From positions 1-35,838 of the forward strand of contig JAURQH010000092.1 in NCBI GenBank assembly GCA_030836185.1: 35,838 nucleotides of DNA, written 5' to 3'. Below, one piece after another: positions 1 to 7,488 of the stretch. The DNA is from Planctomycetota bacterium. GTDB lineage: Bacteria; Planctomycetota; Planctomycetia; Planctomycetales; Planctomycetaceae. Under the pieces are notes generated by a model. The model worked only from the letters and a program-made list of their open reading frames with translations, ran no database searches and had not been told where the DNA came from. Position numbers and translations under genes: made by a program. Numbering within the stretch: position 1 is the stretch's first letter; every line of letters starts with the position of its first letter.

Positions 1-2
1 AC

Positions 3-101
3 ATCGAGATATTTTACAATACCGAACGAATCCACCAGACGTTAAACTACCAGACGCCTGAGGAATTCGAGAAAGACTACGCAGCCAGGCTGGCTGCGTG
101 A
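3..101 (+). mobile_element. IS3-family transposase, C-terminal fragment
   Basis: The open frame entering from the left edge encodes the last 32 residues of an integrase-core (rve, DDE) transposase of the IS3 type. The visible pattern is a short Tyr-Asn-x-x-Arg-x-His-x-x-Leu-x-Tyr stretch, then a TP-x-E-F-E motif and a charged tail, which is the usual end of OrfB in IS3/IS150-like elements. The catalytic Glu region lies outside or at the very edge, so activity cannot be judged. It ends in TGA at 99-101. I could not identify the right inverted repeat in the following 119 bases, so the element boundary is unknown. Confidence 0.75.
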
Positions 102-220
102 ATGAAAGATTTGTTCTCCGTTATTGTTGGTCTACCGCAAACAAGCCAAGAGCAATTGCAGTCACAGCATCAAACTGCGGGTTTTTGACAGCGACAACCA
201 CATCAGACGACGAGATGAAT

Positions 221-865
221 TCAAAGTGACTTCTTGATCATTTCTTCCATTTCATCTTGATCAATCGGTGTCCCCTCTGCGTCAATAAAGAAGGTCTTCA
301 ACAACTCTCCCGACTGATCGTAGATTTTGTAGTGTGGCAGGCCGGTATCGCCAATTTTGAAAGACTGGAAACTCTCGTCCTCGCTTCCATGAGCCGACCG
401 GTAATTCAATAGCCCAGTCGCTTTCTGCTTTGACAAGAACTCGCCGACTTGATGTGCGGCAATCTCATCATCACAGGCGATTGTCATCACAACCAGGCCT
501 TGGTCCTTGTACTTTTCAGCCAGTTCGACCGTGTGTGGAAATGATTTTCGGCAAGGAATACACCACGTCGCCCAGAAATCGACCAACACCACTTTCCCAG
601 CGTGACTCTGGATCGCTTGCTGATAACCGGCAAGATCGATTGTGGAAAGCTCCACGGCCGCCGTTTGCGCTGGCTCTTTAGTCGAATCGTCTATATGAGT
701 CTCGGAATTCGCCCATTCCGGCGTTTCGTTCGATTCTTGTTCGTCAGTCGGGCTATTCTGCTGCTCCGCAGAAGTTTGGGTGGTCTCAGGCTTCTCTCCA
801 CAGCCAGAGAGAATTCCCAACACGCTAAAAGCAATCATAAGTGACAATCGATTCATGGCATCCAT
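221..865 (-). CDS. TlpA-like thioredoxin-fold lipoprotein
   Basis: A 214-residue envelope thioredoxin-like protein. The N-terminus is a lipoprotein signal (hydrophobic segment, then Leu-Ser-Gly-Cys with lipid Cys at residue 22). A Ser/Thr/Glu-rich linker of about 50 residues follows, then a thioredoxin/TlpA domain whose redox pair is WCIPC (Cys102, Cys105) in an FWATWCIPCRKSFP context. TlpA/ResA proteins reduce disulfides or apo-cytochrome cysteines outside the membrane; the actual partner here is unknown. I chose the ATG at 865 because an AGGA lies nine bases upstream; an upstream start at 937 would bury the signal peptide, and ATG 856 is a close alternative. It is divergent from the ABC/DUF3299 block, whose products also have paired cysteines, so a redox-partner role is possible but inferred. 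Confidence 0.85.
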   Translation of the reverse strand: MDAMNRLSLMIAFSVLGILSGCGEKPETTQTSAEQQNSPTDEQESNETPEWANSETHIDDSTKEPAQTAAVELSTIDLAGYQQAIQSHAGKVVLVDFWATWCIPCRKSFPHTVELAEKYKDQGLVVMTIACDDEIAAHQVGEFLSKQKATGLLNYRSAHGSEDESFQSFKIGDTGLPHYKIYDQSGELLKTFFIDAEGTPIDQDEMEEMIKKSL

Positions 866-1107
866 TCCCAAAGTTCCTATCCTAGCAAGTGCGGCTTCAG
901 AATTCTCATTTAATCGTTTCCGGACTCCAATTAACAAGGGCAGATCGTTTCTTCAGAGAAGTTTTGTCGAGAGAGCCCAGCGAATTCGAGAATCCAGGCG
1001 TAATACTTGTCATAACGGGTACAGAAAAGAGCATCACCGAGCGGTCTTGCGATCTCGATACAGATTCTTCAAGATGATTCCCCTGTTGTCATCAACGAAA
1101 GATTTGC

Positions 1108-1785
1108 ATGAGCCTCAGCCTGAAAAACATCCAGAAGTCATATCGGGAGCCCTCCGGCAATCGCTTACCTGTCTTGGACATCGCCAGCTACGAGTTAGAA
1201 CGTGGTGAACAGGCCGTGTTATTGGGGTCCAGTGGAGGTGGAAAAACGACTGTGCTCAATGTCATTTCCGGGATCACAGCCCCTGATTCAGGCTCCGTGA
1301 CCATCGACGGAATAGACATCACAAAACTTCATGAAGTGGGGAGAGACCGTTTCCGCGCGGCAAAAATTGGATTCGTATTTCAGACGTTCAATCTTCTCCC
1401 CGCATTTTCGGCTGTAGAAAATGTTCTTCTCGGCTCGACCTTTGCCAACCGCGCGATCAATCGTCAGGAAGCAGCGTCTCTGCTGAAAAGTGTTGGTCTC
1501 GATCATCGACTCGACCATAAGCCGGGGCAAATGTCGGTGGGAGAACAACAACGTGTGGCCGTCGCGAGAGCTTTGGCAAATCGCCCTGTTCTTTTACTGG
1601 CAGACGAACCGACGGCGAATGTCGATCAATCAAATCAGGACGGAATTCTGAAATTGATTCGGGAAGCTTGTGTCGAGCATGAAATCTCATTGATGCTCGT
1701 GACCCATTCACAGGAAGTCGCAGACCAATTTGATCGAGTCGATCAGTTGAGTGAATTTAATCGGGCAGGAGCCACGACTTCATGA
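1108..1785 (+). CDS. ABC transporter ATP-binding protein (MacB/LolD type)
   Basis: A 225-residue cytoplasmic ATPase of the MacB/LolD/FtsE group, which power MacB-fold (FtsX-domain) permeases. Visible motifs: Walker A GSSGGGKT (residues 40-47), Q-loop Gln92, signature MSVGEQQRV (142-150, a variant of LSGGQ), Walker B VLLLADEP (161-168) and the H-loop His200. Length is normal for a stand-alone ATPase. Its stop overlaps the next start (ATGA, 1782-1785), so it is translationally coupled to the permease and certainly its partner. MacB-type systems are mostly mechanotransducers or exporters of lipoproteins, peptides and toxins. Substrate is not shown by this protein; the neighbouring DUF3299 genes and the permease's His-rich loop point toward metal handling, which is inference. 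Confidence 0.95.
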   Translation: MSLSLKNIQKSYREPSGNRLPVLDIASYELERGEQAVLLGSSGGGKTTVLNVISGITAPDSGSVTIDGIDITKLHEVGRDRFRAAKIGFVFQTFNLLPAFSAVENVLLGSTFANRAINRQEAASLLKSVGLDHRLDHKPGQMSVGEQQRVAVARALANRPVLLLADEPTANVDQSNQDGILKLIREACVEHEISLMLVTHSQEVADQFDRVDQLSEFNRAGATTS

Positions 1786-3131
1786 ATCTATTTACCATTG
1801 CGTATAAGAGTATTCGGCAACGAGCCCTCGCTTCCTCTTTAACATGTCTGAGCGTTTCGCTGGGTGTCATGTTGATGGTCATTGTCCTTTCAGGATTTGC
1901 CATCGTCGAGAAAAACTTCAGCCAGAACTCCATCAATTATGACTTGATCGTTGGCCCCAAAGGAAGCTCTCTACAACTGATCCTCAACACGGTCTATCGA
2001 ATCGGTGATCCGGTGGGAAATCTTCCCTACCGGTTCTATCGAGAAATGCAGGACGACCCGAGGATCAAAGTTTCCGTCCCCATTGCTCTGGGGGATGTCA
2101 CGGAAGAAGGCAGCTTCAAAATTGTCGGCACGACGACCGAATATTTCAAAATCGGCTACGCACCGGGGCGATCCTTCAAAGTGGCCGGCAAAAGTTTCGG
2201 AACAGCGTTCGATGCGATTATCGGTTCTCAAGTCGCCTACCAAAACGGATGGGAAATCGGCCATAAATTCAAACTGGTGCATGGAGGTGCCGAGAGTGAT
2301 CACGTTCACGATGAAGAATTTACGGTCATCGGAATTCTTGCCCCAACGGGAACCGCCAATGATAAAACAGTGTTTGTCAATCTGGAAGGCTTCTACTTGA
2401 TAGCCGGTCACGATAAGCCGGTCCGAGAAGCAGTGAAACAAGAGATTGAGTTCTTTGGCAACACCTCTCTCACAGAAGAACAAATCGCCAAGATTGAAAA
2501 AGCAGAAATTGAGGAAGCCGAAGCCCATAGTGCAGAGGGTGGACACGATCATGCCCATCACCACGCTCATGAGACGCCGGAAATCAAAAAAGATTTGACC
2601 GCCATTTTTGTGCAAACTCACAAACCAATTCAGGCTGCCTTACTGGAAGGCCAATCTCGACGTGGATACCGGGCACAATACGTAAACCCCATTCGCCCGA
2701 TCAGTCGGCTGATGAACAACATTGTGGGCAACATTCGCACGGTCATGTTCATGATGACTTCACTCATCATCATTGTCAGCGGCGTGGGAATTTTTGTCAG
2801 CATTTATAATTCGATGTCTGATCGCAAAAAAGAGATTGCCGTGATGCGAGCCCTGGGAGCCCGTCGGCAAACAGTCTTCTCCATCATCTTGGCAGAGTCA
2901 GTTCTGTTATGTCTCACGGGAGGGGTTCTGGGAATTTTGATGGGACATGGTCTCATCTATGCCTCGGCCCCCTATATCGAACGATCTGCGGGCATTCTCG
3001 TCGATCCGCTGACCATCGAACCGCTGGAATTTATCCTCTTTCCCGTGCTGATGGTTCTGGCAACACTCGTGGGCTTTATTCCCGGCATGACAGCTTATCG
3101 GACCGATGTTGCAGACGCACTGGCCGGTTAA
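1782..3131 (+). CDS. MacB/FtsX-domain ABC permease with His-rich periplasmic loop
   Basis: A 449-residue permease: one N-terminal membrane helix (about residues 17-41), a large external domain, and three C-terminal helices (about 315-340, 365-390, 415-440) with the typical cytoplasmic 'DRKKEIAVMRALGA' coupling segment. That topology is the MacB/LolE/FtsX plan. The odd element is an insertion around residues 240-270, Glu-rich then His-rich (HDHAHHHAHE), just before the last part of the external domain. Such clusters commonly bind Zn, Cu or Ni. A second His/Asp cluster (SDHVHDEE) lies near residue 172. It is coupled to the ATPase by a 4-base overlap. I infer a transporter or mechanotransducer linked to divalent metal at the envelope; a plain lipoprotein or peptide exporter remains possible. 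Confidence 0.93.
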   Translation: MNLFTIAYKSIRQRALASSLTCLSVSLGVMLMVIVLSGFAIVEKNFSQNSINYDLIVGPKGSSLQLILNTVYRIGDPVGNLPYRFYREMQDDPRIKVSVPIALGDVTEEGSFKIVGTTTEYFKIGYAPGRSFKVAGKSFGTAFDAIIGSQVAYQNGWEIGHKFKLVHGGAESDHVHDEEFTVIGILAPTGTANDKTVFVNLEGFYLIAGHDKPVREAVKQEIEFFGNTSLTEEQIAKIEKAEIEEAEAHSAEGGHDHAHHHAHETPEIKKDLTAIFVQTHKPIQAALLEGQSRRGYRAQYVNPIRPISRLMNNIVGNIRTVMFMMTSLIIIVSGVGIFVSIYNSMSDRKKEIAVMRALGARRQTVFSIILAESVLLCLTGGVLGILMGHGLIYASAPYIERSAGILVDPLTIEPLEFILFPVLMVLATLVGFIPGMTAYRTDVADALAG

Positions 3132-3379
3132 CGGCTTGGATTTGCCCAGAAACGGCCAACAGAGCCAGTTTTACGGTCGTAACAGACAGTAGGGCAATAA
3201 CCTGCGCCAAATCGTCATAATTCGTGACTTCAACGACCAGTTAGTAGAGATTCATCCGCTTTTCATCGAGTTTCTCTGGAGAGTTCGCTTCTGGAGGTTA
3301 CTATAGAAGAGTTCTCTTTTGGTTCTCGCGATTGCCAGACTCCATACACCGTATCACCTTAAAACAGGATGAAAGTCGT

Positions 3380-4177
3380 ATGTCACAATCGACTCTCCCC
3401 AACAATTCTTCGGAAACGACCGCTTCAATCGAGCCTGATACCGAAACCGTTGAAGAATCTCTCGAACAGAGCGAAATCGTCGCTGAAAGCCCCGTGCCTA
3501 AAGACTTGAGCATGGAGAACGAGTTTCATTACAAACCGATCCCGGTTCTGGCCCCCGTCTCGTTTGTTCTGGGCGTTGCCTCTCTGGTGGTCTTTATCAC
3601 GGCCTTCGGAATTATTGTCGGTGCGATTGGTGCGATTCTTGGCGTGATCTGTCTTTTGGGAATTCTCCGAAACCGTAGTGAAATTGGCGGATTCCGCATG
3701 ACTAGTATTGGTCTGCTACTCTGCTTATGCACGGCGACATACGGTTCAAGCAAGCTGATTTACGACTATCAGACGGAAGTCCCTGCCGGGTTTGAACGAA
3801 TCAGTTTCTCAAATGATATTGCAGAAAAAGGCTTTTCCTACGAAAAAGGGAAAGGTTCATGGGCCATTCACGCGGATGTTGAGAAATTGGATGGTCAGGA
3901 AGTCTTCCTGAAAGGGTTCATGTATCCCACCCGAATTAAAGAAGGCATCACAGAGTTTATCCTGGCGAAAGACAATGGAGATTGTTGTTTTGGTGGCGAA
4001 CCAAAAGTGACCGACATGATTTTGGTTAAACTCGACAAACAACTGAAAGTGGATTTCACCGATAAACGCGTCTCCATCGCGGGTGAGTTCCAAACAAATC
4101 GAAACCAGTCTGAGGGGCTGACTCAAGTGTATGAGATGAAAGCCTCTCATTTCGAGATTTCAAAAACGGCGTTCTGA
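3380..4177 (+). CDS. DUF3299 protein with N-terminal membrane helices
   Basis: A 265-residue protein. It has an acidic, Ser/Thr-rich cytoplasmic start, then two or three membrane segments (about residues 50-125; DUF4190-like, with repeated GAIGAILG) and a C-terminal DUF3299 domain (about 165-265). The domain shows the family hallmarks: 'LDGQEVFLKGFMYPT', a D-x-x-x-CCFG motif (Cys202, Cys203) and a final 'V-x-I-x-GEF' strand. The start is the ATG at 3380 with AGGAT nine bases upstream; the frame is open farther upstream but lacks a better site. It lies 248 bases after the permease and 2 bases before a second DUF3299 gene. DUF3299 has no assigned reaction. From memory, DUF3299 genes occur beside MacB-type ABC genes in zinc-regulated Vibrio loci. 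Confidence 0.85.
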   Translation: MSQSTLPNNSSETTASIEPDTETVEESLEQSEIVAESPVPKDLSMENEFHYKPIPVLAPVSFVLGVASLVVFITAFGIIVGAIGAILGVICLLGILRNRSEIGGFRMTSIGLLLCLCTATYGSSKLIYDYQTEVPAGFERISFSNDIAEKGFSYEKGKGSWAIHADVEKLDGQEVFLKGFMYPTRIKEGITEFILAKDNGDCCFGGEPKVTDMILVKLDKQLKVDFTDKRVSIAGEFQTNRNQSEGLTQVYEMKASHFEISKTAF

Positions 4178-4179
4178 GC

Positions 4180-4917
4180 ATGGATCGAATTCAGACTATC
4201 GTTACTTGTTTCCTCTGTTTCGCGCTCTGCACATTCTGTGGATGCCAACAGGAGTTTTCTCGAGACTACCAGGATTTTTCATCACTGACTGATGAAGAAA
4301 CAGATTCTGAACTCACTGAGAATGAAGTTGGCGAAGAAGATCTGGAATCCATTGAAAAGACAGCAAACATCGCTGACCAGACGATTGAACCGCTGGTTGC
4401 CGTCAAACCTGTCTATGGACAAAACGCGGCTGAACTGAAAACTAACATTGACAACAAAACCTCAACACCAACAGAAGCACGCGAAATCAAGCTGCTTGTG
4501 GAGCCCCCCTCCTTTCGCCAAGAGAGCGGAGCCGCCAGAGTCTCCTATGATGACCTTGATCTCTTGAAGGTTCTCAATATGGAGCCGGTCCCCCCTGACG
4601 CTGTCTCCCATTTCCCTGAATGGATGATGGGACTCGATGGACAGAAAGTACGAATTCGTGGATTCATGTATCCTCCATTCCGAGAAACGGGCATCGAGTT
4701 TTTCGTCTTGGCTCGCGACAATCAAATTTGCTGCTTTGGCCGTAATCCCAAAGTCTACGACTTGATCAGCGTTGAGATGCAAGAGGGACTGACAACCAAT
4801 TACATTCTCAATCGGCCCTTTGATGTGGTCGGAACATTTCATATTCGACCTGAAGTCGACGGCGATGAACTATTTGGACTTTATGAAATCACCGACGCCA
4901 AAGTCGTGGACCAGTAA
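4180..4917 (+). CDS. DUF3299 lipoprotein
   Basis: A 245-residue secreted protein, probably a lipoprotein: the signal ends in Phe-Cys-Gly-Cys (Cys22), an imperfect lipobox. An acidic, low-complexity linker (about 25-110) leads to a C-terminal DUF3299 domain with 'LDGQKVRIRGFMYPPF', the CCFG motif (Cys184, Cys185) and the closing V-x-G-T-F strand. The domain is clearly paralogous to that of the preceding gene, so the pair arose by duplication and then acquired different anchors (membrane helices versus lipid). The 2-base gap implies co-translation. The adjacent cysteines are conserved in both copies and are the best candidate for metal or redox chemistry. Biochemical function is not known. Confidence 0.85.
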   Translation: MDRIQTIVTCFLCFALCTFCGCQQEFSRDYQDFSSLTDEETDSELTENEVGEEDLESIEKTANIADQTIEPLVAVKPVYGQNAAELKTNIDNKTSTPTEAREIKLLVEPPSFRQESGAARVSYDDLDLLKVLNMEPVPPDAVSHFPEWMMGLDGQKVRIRGFMYPPFRETGIEFFVLARDNQICCFGRNPKVYDLISVEMQEGLTTNYILNRPFDVVGTFHIRPEVDGDELFGLYEITDAKVVDQ

Positions 4918-5041
4918 ATGGCATCTCGCTTTGCCATTCTTCAATTGGTATGCTGAAAGAGTAGAGAACCACAGTGAAGTTCGTATAGAGTGAATTCCGC
5001 TTAGAACGACCATGTTCAACGCCGACAGGAGTTATTATCCC

Positions 5042-6217
5042 ATGAAGTTTACACGTCCAACGAAATTGGTGACCTGTTTTCTGGCGATCGCGATCTTTCT
5101 CTTCGCACCAAGACCGACACACGCCTGCCCTTTTTGCTCCGCCCCTTCATTGACTCTCAGCGAACAAATGCAGCAAGCCGATGCCGTCCTCCAGATTGCC
5201 TATGTGAGTTCAGAGAAGGGTGACACCGGCGAAGCTGGCAACACCACGTACAAAATCATCAAAATCGTCAAGGCTCCCGAAGGATTGCTAAAGCAGGGAG
5301 ACTCACTGGTCCTTCCCGCCTATCGATCAGCCAGCAAAGGCGAACTCTTCCTACTCACAGGAACACAAACAGCCTCGATAGAGTGGGCAGCACCGCTTGA
5401 CGTTTCCCAGCAAGCCTTCGACTACATTGTGAATGCACCTGGCCCTGATGCTTCTTATGAAAAACGATTGCCGTATTTCCTTGAGTATCTCGAACACCAA
5501 GACGAAGTGATTTCTAACGATGCTTACGGCGAATTTGCCAATGCTCCCTACGAAGAGATTGCGAAAGTCTCTGATAAAATCTCCACCGAAAAAGTGCGAC
5601 AATGGGTGGCCGACAAAAAAACAGTCCCCACTCGACTCGGTCTTTACGGCTTGTTACTCGGGCTGGCGGGAGATGCAACGGACGCCAAGGTCATGTTGGA
5701 GAAGATTAACGAACCGACTCAGGATTTTCGGCTCGGAATCGACGGCATCATGTCGGGCTATCTGATGATCGCAAAATCGGACGGCTTGAAAGAGATGGAA
5801 AAGTCCAAGCTCAAAGCCAAAGATGTTCCCTTCTCCGAAACTTACGCCGCCATGCAAGCTCTTCGGTTCATGTGGAAATACGAATCGGGGACAATCCCGA
5901 AAGAAGATTTACGAGCCGCCATGCGTGTTTTGTTGGAACGCCCTGAGCTTGCCGATTTGGTTATCGCCGATTTGTCACGTTGGGAAGACTGGGCAGTCAC
6001 CGACCGCCTGATCGCCATGTATGACGAGGAAGATTTCAGTATCCCTTCCATCAAACGCGCCATTATTCGCTTCCTGCTGGTCTGTTCCTCAGAAAACACA
6101 GTGTCGGCTGGCGAGGCTCCGGCACAAGCCACCAAAGCGGCCAAAGCGCTGGAAGAAATTCAGGCGAAAGATCCGAAAATTTACCGAGACGCCAAACGCT
6201 TCTTCCGGTTGAGGTAA
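5042..6217 (+). CDS. secreted CPFC protein, tandem paralog A
   Basis: A 391-residue exported protein with no named function that I recognise. The signal peptide ends Thr-His-Ala, so the mature protein would begin with CPFC (Cys29, Cys32), a redox- or metal-type CxxC at its very N-terminus. Residues about 29-130 look like an NTR/TIMP-type OB-fold domain (secreted beta domain beginning with Cys and containing a 'Y-K-I-I-K-I-V-K ... G-E-L-F-L-L' pattern); this is a weak, eye-based guess. The remaining 260 residues are mostly helical and could be HEAT-like. I chose the ATG at 5042 because AGGAG stands ten bases upstream. The next gene is a full-length paralog 6 bases downstream. The CxxC fits with the neighbouring DUF3299 and thioredoxin-like proteins. 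Confidence 0.8.
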   Translation: MKFTRPTKLVTCFLAIAIFLFAPRPTHACPFCSAPSLTLSEQMQQADAVLQIAYVSSEKGDTGEAGNTTYKIIKIVKAPEGLLKQGDSLVLPAYRSASKGELFLLTGTQTASIEWAAPLDVSQQAFDYIVNAPGPDASYEKRLPYFLEYLEHQDEVISNDAYGEFANAPYEEIAKVSDKISTEKVRQWVADKKTVPTRLGLYGLLLGLAGDATDAKVMLEKINEPTQDFRLGIDGIMSGYLMIAKSDGLKEMEKSKLKAKDVPFSETYAAMQALRFMWKYESGTIPKEDLRAAMRVLLERPELADLVIADLSRWEDWAVTDRLIAMYDEEDFSIPSIKRAIIRFLLVCSSENTVSAGEAPAQATKAAKALEEIQAKDPKIYRDAKRFFRLR

Positions 6218-6223
6218 TTACCC

Positions 6224-7468
6224 ATGACATGGACCAACTGTGAAACACGTCCGATTCAACTTGCTTTGCTTGTCACTTTTCTGACGGCACTGGTTTCTAA
6301 AAACGTTGTTGCGTCAAACTGGCACTGTCCCGGATGTGTTCCCACGGCCAGTGAGACACGTGCCGAAACGGTCGCTCGTTCGGATGTGATCTTGTTAGTT
6401 CAATGGGTCTCCTCGACCGCCAGAGATGGCGAGAATGCGGCCAAAACTGTCTATGAGGTCACTTTAGTCGGCAAAGACGACACGAAGCTCTATCAACCGA
6501 AACAACGGATCGCACTCGATAATTATCGGGAAGCCGAACCCGGTGATCTCTTCTTTCTCAACGGCCTCAAAAACAGTGAAGAGACAATCGACTGGGAAGC
6601 TCCTGCAGAAATCAGTGAAACCGGCTATCACTACGTGATGCAGGCACCCTCTCCTGAACTGCCTCGTCACAAACGTCTACCCTACTTTGTGAAGTTCCTG
6701 GAGTTTCCCGACACACTCATCGCCGACGATGCTTACAACGAGTTTGCGTTTGCTCCCTTTGAAGATGTCGTCACCCTTTCTGACTCATTGCCGAGAGAAA
6801 AGCTTCGCAAGTGGCTCAACTCGAAAGAGACACCGCAGTCACGGGTGGGACTTTATGGGATTCTTCTCGGTTTGTGTGGAGAGAAAACAGATGCCGATTT
6901 ACTGGGAGAGAAGTTCTTTGAAAAAGCAGATGAATACGTCTTTGGTATGGAAGGAATTGTCACCGGGTATCTCTTTCTGACGCGCGATCAGGGGTTGTTG
7001 AAAATCCAGGACAAAATCTTGGCCACTCAAGAGAAGAGTGTCGATTTTCTGTATCCATTGATGCGTGCCTTTCGCATTGTCTGGACTTATGGTGGGGACC
7101 GCGTTCCCAAACCAGCATTGATTTCTGCAATGCGGACATTCCTGCAACACGACCGACTCGACGAACTGGTCATCCCCGACTTGGCACGCTGGAAAGACTG
7201 GCAACCTATCGACCTGCTCATCGATAAATACGAAGCCCATCCCGAAAAGAAACATGAATCACTCAAACGTGCCATCATCATCTACATGATGGAATGTGCC
7301 AATCAAGAGACCGACGAAAACGGCTCACCGTCTCCCACTGCCGACAAAGCACAGGCATTTTTAGACAAGGTCGAGCAGGAAGATCCCATCCTGATGAAAA
7401 AAGTACGTCGCATCTATCGCGTTGAACCTCGCAAAACGCCAGAATCGGAAGAGTCACCCGCCGAATAA
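6224..7468 (+). CDS. secreted CPGC protein, tandem paralog B
   Basis: A 414-residue exported protein paralogous to the preceding one along its whole length. Shared landmarks are a leading CxxC (CPGC, Cys35/Cys38), 'RLPYF-x-x-F/Y-LE', 'DDAYNEFA-x-AP', a 'LGLYG/VGLYG-x-LLGL' motif, 'GI-x-x-GYL', a 'L-x-DLVIADL/LVIPDLARW-x-DW' motif and 'SLKRAII'. Identity is moderate, so the duplication is old. A hydrophobic signal segment covers about residues 10-30. Its ribosome site (GAGGTAA) overlaps the stop region of the upstream gene, indicating co-expression. The C-terminus carries an extra Glu/Pro/Ser tail. No function can be assigned; a secreted thiol or metal-binding scaffold is an inference from the CxxC and the operon. 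Confidence 0.8.
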   Translation: MTWTNCETRPIQLALLVTFLTALVSKNVVASNWHCPGCVPTASETRAETVARSDVILLVQWVSSTARDGENAAKTVYEVTLVGKDDTKLYQPKQRIALDNYREAEPGDLFFLNGLKNSEETIDWEAPAEISETGYHYVMQAPSPELPRHKRLPYFVKFLEFPDTLIADDAYNEFAFAPFEDVVTLSDSLPREKLRKWLNSKETPQSRVGLYGILLGLCGEKTDADLLGEKFFEKADEYVFGMEGIVTGYLFLTRDQGLLKIQDKILATQEKSVDFLYPLMRAFRIVWTYGGDRVPKPALISAMRTFLQHDRLDELVIPDLARWKDWQPIDLLIDKYEAHPEKKHESLKRAIIIYMMECANQETDENGSPSPTADKAQAFLDKVEQEDPILMKKVRRIYRVEPRKTPESEESPAE

Positions 7469-7488
7469 CGACTCAAACGAGGATGCCG

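Noticed and set aside
1971-2621. 216-residue open frame on minus, opposite the permease
   Set aside because: Antisense shadow of a well-supported permease; no ribosome site, no recognisable domain and residue content looks like a codon-bias artefact.
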